A stretch of 64,000 bases of DNA from Demequina sp. Lineage in GTDB: Bacteria; Actinomycetota; Actinomycetes; Actinomycetales; Demequinaceae. The stretch covers positions 2,474,243-2,538,242 of the forward strand of contig JANQAD010000001.1 in assembly GCA_024707205.1 (NCBI GenBank). Direction: 5' to 3'. Position numbers and translations under genes: made by a program. Shown piece after piece: positions 1 to 10,174 of the stretch. Positions within the stretch are counted from its first letter, which is position 1, and every line of letters begins with the position of its first letter. The notes beneath the pieces are model-generated. The model saw only the letters and a list, made by a program, of their open reading frames with translations. It was not told the DNA's origin and did not search any database.

Positions 1-55
1 CTTTTTCGGCGCCGTCGAGGAGTTTCTGGGTGGCGTGCCGGTCTAGGCTGGATGG

Positions 56-913
56 ATGGAGTTCGACCCGGACAACGTCCCCATCCCGGAGACCGAGACG
101 CTCGTCATCGCGGCGTTCGAGGGCTGGAACGACGCGGGCAATGCCGCCTCCGCGGCGGTGGACCATCTGATCGACGTGCTGCGCGCCAAGGAGCACGCCA
201 CGCTGGATCCCGAGGACTACCACGACTTCCAGGTCAATCGCCCCGTGGCCTCCCGCGACGTGCACGGCGATCGCATCCTCACGTGGCCCGGCACCGTCAT
301 CTACACGGCCACGTGGCGCGGCGAGAAGACGCGAAAGATCATCCTCGTTCGCGGCATCGAGCCGTCAATGCGCTGGCGACAGTTCAGCACCGAGGTGCTC
401 GACCACGTGCGCCAGTTGGGCGGCACGTCCCTGCTGACGCTCGGCGCGCTGCTCGTCGACTCGCCGCACACCCGGCCGCTTCCCGTGTTCCTCACCTCAG
501 AGGACGCCGACGCTCGTGCCCGGCTCGATCTTGACCGCTCCGATTACGACGGGCCCACAGGGATCGTGGGCGTGCTGGGCCACGACGCTCAGCACCGCGG
601 CCTGACCACGTACTCGCTGTGGGTGGGCATCCCCCACTACATCGCGCATCCGCCGAGCCCGATGGGAACGGTGCAGCTGCTCGGGCAGATCGAGCTGCTC
701 CTGCGCGAGGAGCTCGAATACGGTGGCCTCGCCGACGACGCGGAGGCGTGGGAGAACGGTGCCGACGAGCTCATGGATGAGGACGAGGAGATCGCGGCCC
801 ACGTGGCGCAGCTCGAGTCCATGGTGGACGAGGCCTCGTTGCCCGAGGCCTCCGGCGACGCCATCGCCGCCGAGTTCGAGAAGTACCTGCGCCGCCGGGA
901 CTTCGGCAAGTAG
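56..913 (+). CDS. PAC2 family protein (proteasome-assembly-chaperone-like)
   Basis: A 285-residue soluble protein that matches the actinobacterial PAC2 family as I know it. The N-terminal part reads VPIPETETLVIAAFEGWNDAG, followed by the family's ILVRGIEPSMRW segment near residue 100 and a glycine-rich TGIVGVLGHDAQ region. The last 60 residues are acidic and probably helical. PAC2 proteins are named after eukaryotic proteasome assembly chaperones, but their bacterial role is not settled. The ATG at 56 begins shortly after the window starts, so upstream context is limited; a start slightly upstream cannot be excluded. It is convergent with uppP, with 7 bp between the stops. Confidence 0.85.
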   Translation: MEFDPDNVPIPETETLVIAAFEGWNDAGNAASAAVDHLIDVLRAKEHATLDPEDYHDFQVNRPVASRDVHGDRILTWPGTVIYTATWRGEKTRKIILVRGIEPSMRWRQFSTEVLDHVRQLGGTSLLTLGALLVDSPHTRPLPVFLTSEDADARARLDLDRSDYDGPTGIVGVLGHDAQHRGLTTYSLWVGIPHYIAHPPSPMGTVQLLGQIELLLREELEYGGLADDAEAWENGADELMDEDEEIAAHVAQLESMVDEASLPEASGDAIAAEFEKYLRRRDFGK

Positions 914-920
914 CCGAACG

Positions 921-1781
921 TTAGGTCGCGCTGATGGTGCCCGTCGCCAACAGCGCCACGATCACGAGCGCGAACACGATCCGGTAGATCACGAACGGCA
1001 TGAACGAGCGGTGCGTCACGAACCTCAGGAACCAGGCGATCACCGCGAGGCCCACGAAGAACGCGACCACCGCGGCGATGAGCGTGGCCGCCAACCCGGG
1101 TGCGCCGGGCGCCTGAAGCGAGTCCCACTCGGTCGCCAGCTCAAAGAGCCCCGAGCCGAGCACAGCCGGAATCGCCAGCAGGAACGAGTACCGCGCCGCG
1201 GCCTCGCGGGTGAGTCCCAGGAACAGCCCGCCGGAGATGGTGCCTCCCGAGCGGGAGACGCCGGGGATCAGCGCTAGCGCCTGCCAGAATCCCAAGGTCA
1301 CTGCCTCGCCGCTCTTGAGGGACGCGAGCTCGCGCTTCTTGGCGCCGACACGGTCGGCCCACGCCAGCACCAGGCCGAACACCACCAGCACCACGGCCGT
1401 GAGGTAGAGGTTCCGGAACGCCGTCTCGATCACGCCCTTGAGCAGCACCCCCAGAATGACCACGGGAAGCGAACCAATCACGATGTACCAGGCCAAACGA
1501 GCGTCGGCCCGGTGCGCGCCAAAGCGCGAGCGAGCGTCGGACCCGTCGCGACCGATCAAGGCGAGCCACCACGCGGAGATGAGCCGCGCGATGTCGTGGC
1601 GGAAATACAAGAGCACCGCGAGCTCGGTGCCGATCTGAATGATCGCGGTGAACGCCGCGCCCGGGTCCGCGCCGTGCGGCAACAGCGCGCCCACCACCCG
1701 GATGTGGGCGCTGGAGGAGATGGGCAGGAACTCGGTGAGGCCCTGAACGAGGCCAAGAATGATTGCTTCCCACGGCGACAT
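921..1781 (-). CDS. uppP: Undecaprenyl-diphosphatase UppP/BacA
   Basis: A 286-residue polytopic membrane protein that hydrolyses undecaprenyl diphosphate to the monophosphate, recycling the lipid carrier for peptidoglycan and other envelope polymers; its loss or amplification affects bacitracin sensitivity. Both family signatures are visible: [17 protein letters not shown] near residue 10, and [20 protein letters not shown] around residue 175, which holds the catalytic Arg/Ser residues. Several hydrophobic helices follow, including a C-terminal [13 protein letters not shown] placed the start at the [10 protein letters not shown] methionine because upstream residues are Arg/Ala-rich and do not match the family. 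Confidence 0.95.
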   Translation of the reverse strand: MSPWEAIILGLVQGLTEFLPISSSAHIRVVGALLPHGADPGAAFTAIIQIGTELAVLLYFRHDIARLISAWWLALIGRDGSDARSRFGAHRADARLAWYIVIGSLPVVILGVLLKGVIETAFRNLYLTAVVLVVFGLVLAWADRVGAKKRELASLKSGEAVTLGFWQALALIPGVSRSGGTISGGLFLGLTREAAARYSFLLAIPAVLGSGLFELATEWDSLQAPGAPGLAATLIAAVVAFFVGLAVIAWFLRFVTHRSFMPFVIYRIVFALVIVALLATGTISAT

Positions 1782-1846
1782 GCGAGCAAGGCTAACGCCC
1801 GCGAGTCGCTGCGACCGGCACCGCGCCAGCAGGTAGCGTCGCGTCC

Positions 1847-2809
1847 ATGCAGGTGCGGCGCGTCGGGACAACGGGCTTGGAGGTCTCGGCACTTGCGTTG
1901 GGAACGATGACGTGGAGCCGTGACACCGACGCCGACGAGGCCGGCGAGCAGCTGGACCTCTTCCTCGACTCTGGCGGCACTCTCATCGACACGGCGGCCT
2001 CGTATGCCGACGGCGGTGCCGAGTCCCTGCTCGGCGACCTCCTTGGTGGCTCGATAGCCCGCGCCGACGTGCAGATCGTCACGAAGGCCGGGATCCGCCG
2101 CACCGCGCAGGGCGGGATCATCGACTCGTCGCGCGACACTCTTCTCGACACGCTGGATGCGAGCCTGGGACGTCTCGGCACGGACCACGTTGACCTGTTC
2201 CTCGTCCACGTCTTCGACCCCCAGACCCCGCTAGACGAGACGCTGCACGCCCTCGAGATCGCGGTGAACTCGGGCCGCGCCAGGTACATCGGCGTGAGCA
2301 ACTTTCCCGCTTGGGCCACGGCCGCGATGGCCGCGCGGGCCACCGGCAGGCCCGCGCTTGCCGCCGCCGAGGTCGAATACTCGCTGCTTCAGCGCGGCAT
2401 CGAGCGGGAGCTGGTCCCCGCGACCGAGGCGCTTGGGCTCGGAATCCTCGCCTGGTCCCCCCTTGGCCGTGGCGTGCTCACCGGGAAGTACCGCGCCTCC
2501 ATCCCCGCGGACAGCCGCGCCGCGAGTGATCATCTCGCCGGGTTCGTGGAGCCCTACCTCTCGGACAGGGCCGGCGTCGTCGTCGATGCCGTGGCGACCG
2601 CGGCCGAGGGCCTCGGCGTCTCGCCGCTCGAGGTCGCGCTCGGGTGGGTGCTCGCGCAGGACCACATCGCCTCGGCCATTGTTGGGGCGCGGACCGCGGC
2701 CCAGCTCACCGCGAGCCTCGCCGCCGCCGACAACGACCTGCCCCACGCGATCGTCGCGGCGCTGAGTGAGGTGACCGAACCTCACGCCGGATACCCGGAG
2801 CGTCGGTAG
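1847..2809 (+). CDS. Aldo/keto reductase family oxidoreductase
   Basis: A 320-residue NADP-dependent reductase with a TIM-barrel AKR fold. The catalytic tetrad is readable in order: Asp in [12 protein letters not shown] with its Tyr, Lys in IVTKAGIRR, and His in [16 protein letters not shown]. The later [10 protein letters not shown] and [16 protein letters not shown] segments are typical of AKRs close to the potassium-channel beta-subunit and YhdN-like groups. The substrate cannot be told from sequence. It is divergent from uppP with 65 bp between the starts, so a shared promoter region is likely. Confidence 0.92.
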   Translation: MQVRRVGTTGLEVSALALGTMTWSRDTDADEAGEQLDLFLDSGGTLIDTAASYADGGAESLLGDLLGGSIARADVQIVTKAGIRRTAQGGIIDSSRDTLLDTLDASLGRLGTDHVDLFLVHVFDPQTPLDETLHALEIAVNSGRARYIGVSNFPAWATAAMAARATGRPALAAAEVEYSLLQRGIERELVPATEALGLGILAWSPLGRGVLTGKYRASIPADSRAASDHLAGFVEPYLSDRAGVVVDAVATAAEGLGVSPLEVALGWVLAQDHIASAIVGARTAAQLTASLAAADNDLPHAIVAALSEVTEPHAGYPERR

Positions 2810-2867
2810 TGCGGGCGCGTGCGTCCCTCCTTGAGGCGGCAAGCGCGCGCGGCTGTGGCTTGGCTCC

Positions 2868-3197
2868 CTACGACCTGAGGTCAAACTCCTCGATGTCGTC
2901 GTCCAACTCGTCGTCGTCCTCGACGGCGTGCGGGTCCAACTCTTCGTCGTCCCCCTCGGGGTCGCCGTCGGCCGCCGCGTCGTCCTCGAACTCGTCGTCC
3001 TCGTCGAGGATCATCGGAAGCCCCTCGGCGTACTCGACGTCGAGGGCATCCTCGTACCGATCAAAGGCCTCGGCGAGCGCCTCGTACGCGTCATCGACCA
3101 TCGCGTCCTCGGGGGACCGCCGGTTCTCGATCGCGTCCAGGTGCCTCTCCAACGCCGCGGTCAACAGCAGCAAAGCCTCGCGTGCATTCGCGCTCAT
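2868..3197 (-). CDS. Small highly acidic hypothetical protein
   Basis: A 109-residue protein with a helical N-terminal half (SANAREALLLLTAALERHLDA) and a C-terminal half made almost entirely of Asp and Glu with short hydrophobic breaks, ending EEFDLRS. Similar acidic proteins are common hypotheticals in Micrococcales, sometimes loosely annotated as primosomal protein; I cannot assign a function. I start it at MSANAR instead of the methionine 21 bp upstream because the upstream residues look like read-through of the promoter region. It is divergent from the DUF5703 gene, with the two starts about 40 bp apart. Confidence 0.7.
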   Translation of the reverse strand: MSANAREALLLLTAALERHLDAIENRRSPEDAMVDDAYEALAEAFDRYEDALDVEYAEGLPMILDEDDEFEDDAAADGDPEGDDEELDPHAVEDDDELDDDIEEFDLRS

Positions 3198-3239
3198 AAC
3201 AATGACGGTACCTGCCACTACGCTGAAATGGGAGGGTTG

Positions 3240-3494
3240 ATGGAAAACTCACGCCAGCCAAAGGGCCACGTCGTGTCTCCGGTGAGGGACCGTCGGGCGT
3301 CCGCCACACGCTTCGAATGGCGAGTGGTGGACATACCCGCGGACGTCTCGCGCGCCGACGCCAGGGCCATGCTCACCGACCACGCCGAGTTCGGCGCGTG
3401 GGAGTTGACGCGCAGCGTCCTGTTCGCTGGGGGCGCCCGACGGGTGTGGTTGCGCAGGCGGACCATGCGGGTTGTGCGCACGGACGCTGCGTAG
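3240..3494 (+). CDS. DUF5703 family protein
   Basis: A basic 84-residue protein whose second half reads ARAMLTDHAEFGAWELTR followed by Val/Arg-rich residues up to a VVRTDAA end. This is the pattern of the actinobacterial DUF5703 family (TDHAEYGxWEL, then a basic strand), whose function is unknown. A good ribosome site, GGAGG at about 3231-3235, lies a few bases before the ATG and decides the start. The following M20 peptidase gene is convergent, with 13 bp between stops. Confidence 0.8.
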   Translation: MENSRQPKGHVVSPVRDRRASATRFEWRVVDIPADVSRADARAMLTDHAEFGAWELTRSVLFAGGARRVWLRRRTMRVVRTDAA

Positions 3495-3507
3495 TTGCTC
3501 TGCTGGC

Positions 3508-4806
3508 TCAGCAGTCCCTGAGGAAGGACTCGAGCACGCGGGTGCCGAAGGTCAGGGAGTCGATGGGGACGCGCTCATCGATGCCGTGGAACAGCTTCGA
3601 GAACTCGAGCTCCTTCGGCAGGCGCAGGGGCGCGAAGCCATAACCTGTTATTCCTAGCCCCGCGAGGTGCTTGTTGTCGGTGCCGCCCATGAGCGAGTAC
3701 GGCAGCACCACGGCCTCGGGGTCGTCGAGCTGGATGGCCGCAATCATGCGGTCTACCAGGTCGGACTCGAAGGGCGCCTCGATGTACGGCTCGGTGATGT
3801 ACTGCTCCACCTTGACGTTGGTGCCCGCGAGTTCCTCGACCTTGCGGAGCACAAGCTCCTCCTGACCCGCGAGGAACCTGGTGTCGACGAAGCCCGTCGC
3901 GGTGTCCGGGATGACGTTGGTCTTGTAGCCGGCGTCCATCATCGTGGGGTTGGAGGTGTTGCGGATCGAGGCGTCGACCATGGCGCCGATAGAGCCCAGC
4001 TGACCGATGATCGCCTGGAGGGTCGCGGGGTCCGTCGCGTACTCAACCCCCAGGATCTGGGCCGTTCCGCGCAGCAGCCGCTCCACCGTCGGGCTGATCT
4101 CGATGGGCCATTCATGGGTGCCGATACGTGCCAAGGCGCCCGCGAGGTGAGTGACGGCGTTGTCCTCGTGCACGAGCGAGCCGTGGCCCTGGCGGCCGGT
4201 GCCGACGAGGCGCAGCCACTGGATGCCCTTCTCGGCCGTCTGAACGAGGTAGACGCGCTTGCCCCGCACGTCGATGGAGAAGCCGCCGACCTCGGAGATC
4301 GCCTCCGACGCGCCGTGGAAGTCGTCCGGGTGGTTCTGGACCAGCCACTTGGCTCCCCGCGCGCCACCGTGCTCCTCGTCGGCGAAGAACGCGAGCACGA
4401 TGTCACGCGCGGGCTTCTTCCCCGCCTTGATGAGCCGGCCTGCGGCCGCGAGGTACATCGCGTCGATGCCCTTCATGTCCACGGCACCCCGGCCCCAGAT
4501 CATGCCGTCCTTGATCTCGGCCCCGAACGGGTCCACGGACCAGTCCTCCTTGAACGCGGGCACCACGTCCAGGTGGCCGTGGACCACGAGCGGCGGGCGC
4601 GTTCGGTCCTCGCCCTCCCACAGCGCGGTGAGGCTGGTGCGGCGGGGCTCGCTCTCCCGCAGGACCGGGTTGAGCCCAAGGTCACTGAGGTAGGTGGCGA
4701 CGTACTCGGCGACGTCCCGCTCGCCTGGGCCGTCGACGTCCCCGTAGTTGGAGGAGTCGATGCGGATGAGGTCCTGGGCAAGCTCGATGACGTCCGTTTC
4801 AGGCAT
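3508..4806 (-). CDS. M20/M25/M40 family metallo-peptidase
   Basis: A 432-residue zinc-dependent exopeptidase or deacylase of the M20 family. Metal and catalytic motifs are present in order: VVHGHLDVVPA (first His and the catalytic Asp), WGRGAVDMKGID (bridging Asp) and FADEEHGGARGA (catalytic Glu pair). Later comes the dimerisation insertion and a final metal His in the LFHGIDERVPID segment. Full family length. Actinobacterial members are often called dipeptidase or acetylornithine-deacetylase-like, but the real substrate is unknown. It probably follows the membrane protein gene on the same strand, 22 bp apart. Confidence 0.93.
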   Translation of the reverse strand: MPETDVIELAQDLIRIDSSNYGDVDGPGERDVAEYVATYLSDLGLNPVLRESEPRRTSLTALWEGEDRTRPPLVVHGHLDVVPAFKEDWSVDPFGAEIKDGMIWGRGAVDMKGIDAMYLAAAGRLIKAGKKPARDIVLAFFADEEHGGARGAKWLVQNHPDDFHGASEAISEVGGFSIDVRGKRVYLVQTAEKGIQWLRLVGTGRQGHGSLVHEDNAVTHLAGALARIGTHEWPIEISPTVERLLRGTAQILGVEYATDPATLQAIIGQLGSIGAMVDASIRNTSNPTMMDAGYKTNVIPDTATGFVDTRFLAGQEELVLRKVEELAGTNVKVEQYITEPYIEAPFESDLVDRMIAAIQLDDPEAVVLPYSLMGGTDNKHLAGLGITGYGFAPLRLPKELEFSKLFHGIDERVPIDSLTFGTRVLESFLRDC

Positions 4807-4828
4807 GCCGCCAGGCTACCCGGGGTGA

Positions 4829-6232
4829 CTACATCGCCATGAATCCGTTGGAGATCACGACCGCGAGCACCGCGAGCCCGCCGATCGCGAAGAAATACAC
4901 GATGCGCCGGTACCCCGCCTTCCACGCGGCGACGCAGATGCACGCGATCGCCCCCGGGATGAGGGCCAGCCCGTAGCGGCCCGTGACATTGGGGAAGTAC
5001 TGGGGAACCGCCGTGTTCAGGTACGCCTGAACCTGCACGATCGTGGGATAGATGAAGACCCCCGCAAGCACCATCCAGCCAAGAGAGCGGCGGGCGGGCT
5101 CCTTCGCGCACGCGACGATCACGGAGAAGACCGCGCCGATGACGATGATGTTGAGCAGCCGCGTCCACGCGAGCATCAGCGCCACGTCAAGCGGCGGTTG
5201 CAGGTAGTACTCCGAGGCGAGATTGATCCCGCTGAACGCCGTCTCGAGCCATTCGGACCCGGGCAGGCCGGTAACGTCCCTCGTATTCAGGCCAACTAGG
5301 GGGTTGGTCCAGTACGGGTCTCCCCTCCCCCCTTGCAACAGCTGCCACAGGCCGTAGGGCACGAGCACCGCGAGCGCGATTGCGAAGGGCGCCACGAGGT
5401 CCGCCCGGTGGAATCGCCGGACCCGCAGGTCGCGCACGAGCCGGAACACGATGAGCAGGGCGATCGCGATGAACGGCACCGCGGTGATTGTCTTGGTGAG
5501 TCCGGCGAGAGCCGTCAGTACGGCGGGCAGCATCCAGCCGCGATAGTCCTCCACGAAGAGCTTGGCCGCGAGCCACACGGCTGCGGCCCCGAAGATGGCC
5601 GCAGCGGCGTCGGGGTTCACCGTGGTGGACGCGTGCAGAATGCGCGGGAACGCGGGGAGCAGCAGCGGCGCGATGACCGCCGCCGCGGGGTCGATGCGCC
5701 AACGCCTCAGCGCCACGTAGAGCATGAACATGCCGCCGGCGAGCCAGCCGATGCCCATGAGGCGCGCGGCACTGACGAAGTCGATGCCGGGGAAGATCGC
5801 GTCGACGGCGCGCGCGGGGAGGCCCACCACGGCGTAGTACAGCGGCGGGTGCGCGAAGTTATAGTTCTGGCCGTCGTAAGGGAAGGCCCAGGCGCCCTCA
5901 CCCGAGCCGCAGTCGGGCAGCTCATAGCCCTCCTGGCCAACACACGCCCAGTGGTCGAGGATGGGCTGCGCGATCGCAGAACCCGCTCGCGGCAGCTGGA
6001 AGTGCGCCACCTGCCACGCGTAATCCGCGTGAGTCGGCTCGTCGATGCGGCTCAGGGCCTTGCCGGGGCCGAACACCACCGGAATCACGATCGCCGACGC
6101 CACGATCACGTAAATGACGGCGATGACGATGCGGGAACGAGGTGTGTCGTGGAACTTCGCGATCCACTCTTCTGTCGCATGAATCCACCGTGACGGCGCG
6201 AACCTGCTCGGCTCTGCGGTGGAGACGGACAC
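4829..6232 (-). CDS. DUF2142-like polytopic membrane protein
   Basis: A 467-residue integral membrane protein with about ten hydrophobic segments, the first at residues 35-53. The extracytoplasmic loop after it contains IDEPTHADYAWQV and later NFAHPPLYYAVVGLP, which match the glutamate/aspartate and HPPLYY motifs of DUF2142 and related GT-C-fold glycosyltransferases. Such proteins usually move sugars from lipid-linked donors to envelope polymers; the acceptor here is unknown. It starts at a GTG preceded by a GGGAG ribosome site. A DUF2142 label is my recognition from motifs, not a search. Confidence 0.75.
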   Translation of the reverse strand: MSVSTAEPSRFAPSRWIHATEEWIAKFHDTPRSRIVIAVIYVIVASAIVIPVVFGPGKALSRIDEPTHADYAWQVAHFQLPRAGSAIAQPILDHWACVGQEGYELPDCGSGEGAWAFPYDGQNYNFAHPPLYYAVVGLPARAVDAIFPGIDFVSAARLMGIGWLAGGMFMLYVALRRWRIDPAAAVIAPLLLPAFPRILHASTTVNPDAAAAIFGAAAVWLAAKLFVEDYRGWMLPAVLTALAGLTKTITAVPFIAIALLIVFRLVRDLRVRRFHRADLVAPFAIALAVLVPYGLWQLLQGGRGDPYWTNPLVGLNTRDVTGLPGSEWLETAFSGINLASEYYLQPPLDVALMLAWTRLLNIIVIGAVFSVIVACAKEPARRSLGWMVLAGVFIYPTIVQVQAYLNTAVPQYFPNVTGRYGLALIPGAIACICVAAWKAGYRRIVYFFAIGGLAVLAVVISNGFMAM

Positions 6233-6320
6233 GGGCTCTCCCTGGAGCTATGCGCACAATGGCGCCGCGTTCAAAACCCGACGTGATGAGGTGCGGCACG
6301 GGGGCCGCCGCGTACGTCGT

Positions 6321-6403
6321 GTCCGGAGGGGGACTTGAACCCCCACGCCCGTTAAGGGCACTAGCACCTCAAGCTAGCGCGTCTGCCATTCCGCCACCCG
6401 GAC
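6321..6403 (-). tRNA. tRNA-Leu (anticodon GAG)
   Basis: On the minus strand the sequence opens GTCCGGGTGGCGGAATGGCAG and closes GTTCAAGTCCCCCTCCGGAC. The anticodon arm is CTAGC-TTGAGGT-GCTAG, giving anticodon GAG. A long variable arm (TGCCC...GGGCG) makes it a class II tRNA, as expected for leucine. The acceptor stem pairs over seven positions with one G-U. The CCA end is not encoded. It reads codons CUC and CUU. Confidence 0.97.
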
Positions 6404-6532
6404 GAGGTGAACCAGGGCCCGCTGGGGCGCCCTAGCGCGAAGGAAATGTTAGCACGGGCCGCGCGGCCTCCTAAGCCAGCCACAGCGTCGGGCCGCGGTG
6501 GCGCCACCCCCGTTTGGCTCCGCACGGTACGT

Positions 6533-6559
6533 GTGACGCGAGTGGCGCGTGTGACGAAG
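6533..6559. repeat. Three 9-bp direct repeats of GTGACG type
   Basis: GTGACGCGA, GTGGCGCGT and GTGACGAAG follow each other with no spacer, giving an exact 9-bp period. The same period and core appear at 6732-6749 in opposite orientation and at 24147-24205. No function is known to me. Confidence 0.6.
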
Positions 6560-6610
6560 CGGTGTGAGCGGGGACGCGCGCCGCCGGTCCCACCCGTCAC
6601 TGCTTCCGTG

Positions 6611-6664
6611 CGGAGCCCACGGGGCCGGCGGAGCCCACGGGGCCGGTGGGGCCCGCGGGGCCGA
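6611..6664. repeat. 18-bp GC-rich tandem repeat, three units
   Basis: The unit CGGAGCCCACGGGGCCGG occurs twice exactly (6611-6628 and 6629-6646) and a third time with several changes (6647-6664). Translated, it gives Pro-Ala-Pro or Gly-Pro-Arg runs, but there is no start signal, so it is treated as non-coding. Confidence 0.75.
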
Positions 6665-6731
6665 CGCTATGGCCACCGCCGCAGGGCCGTCGCCTTGCGC
6701 GGGACCCAAGTCCCCCGTCGGACGTGCTGGG

Positions 6732-6749
6732 CGTCACTAGCGTCACTAG
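6732..6749. repeat. CGTCACTAG doublet
   Basis: Two exact adjacent 9-bp copies of CGTCACTAG. The core CGTCAC is the reverse complement of the GTGACG units at 6533-6559, so the two sets face each other about 170 bp apart. Confidence 0.6.
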
Positions 6750-6793
6750 AGGTCCCCCTGACCTGCGACGTCGGTGTCGCCCCGGAGCATCCC

Positions 6794-7570
6794 ATGCCTA
6801 CGCACTTGTACCTTTCGCTGATTCCGGAGGCCCTGATCGCCTCCATGCTCGAGCCCGAGGACTTTGGGCTGTACTACGCCATCGGGTCCGCGAAGCGCTC
6901 TCGGGGCCAGGCGGTGTACTTCTCGCTCGACCGCGACAAACTGCCCGTTGGCGCGTTCCCGCTCGCCGAGATCGACGCGAAGTGCGTGCCGCACCCGGAC
7001 GGGCGGCCCAAGACATCGGTGTACGCCTCCATCTATCGCGTCCTCGAGCGCGTGCCGCGCGAGGCGCTCAAGGCGCTGCACCTGGCCACCGACGACGGGC
7101 GCGTGCTCACGATCAAGGCCTCGCCCTTCATCCCGGACGGCGAGAAGAGGAATCACCTCTACCAGGAGTTCTGCCCCGTTGGCCCCAGGGTCGTGTCCCG
7201 GCTGAATCCCGCGGAGTTCGCGTCCTTCATCACCGACGTCACGCAGCCCATCAACGTGCCCCGCATCGTGTTCGCGGAGCTGACTCTCGGCAACCTGAAG
7301 AACGACCCCAACCATCAGGACATCGACAACCTGCCGTATCCCAACATCGGGCACCTGCGGGACTGCCTGCACCACCTCGATGCGGGCGGCTCCCCCACCA
7401 AGACCGTGCTGCGCCAGATGACGGGCGAGGTGCTGTTCCGCACCATCCGCAACGGGTTCTTCGTTGGCGATCCCGCCGGAATCACGGCGTTCTACCTGCC
7501 CACTCGCGACGAGCTGGAGCGGGAGCACCTCGCCTGGTGGCGCTCGGCCCAGTCCACCTTCGGCCACTGA
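6794..7570 (+). CDS. Conserved-looking hypothetical protein
   Basis: A 258-residue soluble protein that I do not recognise. It starts MPTHLYLSLIPEALIASML and contains FGLYYAIGSAKRSRGQAVYF, a VYASIYRVLERVP segment, and a HLYQEFCPVGPRVVSRLNP region. There is no signal peptide or membrane segment. Codon use (strong third-position GC) is fully typical of its neighbours, so it is a real gene. The reading frame is open far upstream into the repeat region, but the sequence there is not protein-like, so I use the ATG at 6794. It lies 16 bp upstream of hppA on the same strand and is likely co-transcribed with it. Confidence 0.75.
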   Translation: MPTHLYLSLIPEALIASMLEPEDFGLYYAIGSAKRSRGQAVYFSLDRDKLPVGAFPLAEIDAKCVPHPDGRPKTSVYASIYRVLERVPREALKALHLATDDGRVLTIKASPFIPDGEKRNHLYQEFCPVGPRVVSRLNPAEFASFITDVTQPINVPRIVFAELTLGNLKNDPNHQDIDNLPYPNIGHLRDCLHHLDAGGSPTKTVLRQMTGEVLFRTIRNGFFVGDPAGITAFYLPTRDELEREHLAWWRSAQSTFGH

Positions 7571-7586
7571 GAGAGGTCCTTGACAC

Positions 7587-9806
<2,220 letters not shown>

Positions 9807-9817
9807 GCGTCTTGCCT

Positions 9818-9866
9818 GCCCGACGCCGCGGCCGGGTTCGGCGCCCACCTGGCCCCAGCGTCGGGC
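9818..9866. terminator. Inverted repeat after hppA, possible terminator
   Basis: GCCCGACGC at 9818-9826 and its complement GCGTCGGGC at 9858-9866 form a 9-bp stem; flanking TGCCT and AGGCA can extend it after a two-base bulge. The arms are also copies of the window's over-represented oligomer, so the hairpin may be incidental to that motif. It is 11 bp after the hppA stop. Confidence 0.45.
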
Positions 9867-9886
9867 AAAGGCAGGGACCACGTGAA

Positions 9887-9934
9887 CGAACGTCCCTGTG
9901 GAGCGTGAATTCTCAGGCTCCACAGGGACGTTCG
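9887..9934. terminator. Perfect 18-bp hairpin between convergent genes
   Basis: Arm CGAACGTCCCTGTGGAGC at 9887-9904, a 12-base loop, and its exact complement at 9917-9934. It lies between hppA (plus strand) and the small membrane protein gene (minus strand), so it could stop transcription from both sides. No T-tract follows on either strand. The perfect length is unusual for a simple terminator, so a dispersed palindromic repeat element is an alternative. Confidence 0.7.
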
Positions 9935-9962
9935 CGCGTTCAGTCCCTCTAGTTGCCGAGCG

Positions 9963-10109
9963 TCAACTCAGGATGCTGACGCCTCCCGGGCCCACGAGCA
10001 GGCCGAGCACGATCAGTACGACGCCCCACAGGACGTCCTTCTGCACGATCCGCACGATCCCGGCGATAACGAGAATCACGGCCGCAATGAACAAAATAGT
10101 GGTCCACAT
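9963..10109 (-). CDS. GPGG-motif small membrane protein
   Basis: A 48-residue protein of two hydrophobic segments: residues 3-18 (TTILFIAAVILVIAGI) and 26-40 (VLWGVVLIVLGLLVG). It ends GPGGVSILS. The GPGG end after the second helix marks a family of tiny actinobacterial membrane proteins of unknown function. The start is MWTTIL, preceded by GGGAGCCACC; upstream residues in frame are basic and unrelated. Confidence 0.75.
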   Translation of the reverse strand: MWTTILFIAAVILVIAGIVRIVQKDVLWGVVLIVLGLLVGPGGVSILS

Positions 10110-10174
10110 GGTGGCTCCCTTGTTCGATCTGGTCTTGCTTCTGTCGTTAGGGGCAACCGCCGCGGGTCGTGGGA

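Larger units (their letters stand above)
6404..6793. other. Repeat-rich non-coding interval
   Basis: About 390 bases between the tRNA-Leu 5' end and the next gene. I see no credible coding sequence: the open frames across it translate to Arg/Pro/Gly-rich repeats. It holds three repeat types described separately: 9-bp GTGACG units at 6533-6559, a triple 18-bp tandem repeat at 6611-6664, and a 9-bp CGTCACTAG doublet at 6732-6749. One copy of the over-represented 10-mer GCCCGACGCT lies at 6484-6493 on the minus strand. The tRNA promoter must also lie in its left part. Confidence 0.7.

Noticed and set aside
6407..6793. Long in-frame extension upstream of the 6794 gene
   Set aside because: It is made of Arg/Gly/Pro-rich translation of tandem repeats and partly overlaps the tRNA flank, so it is not protein-like.
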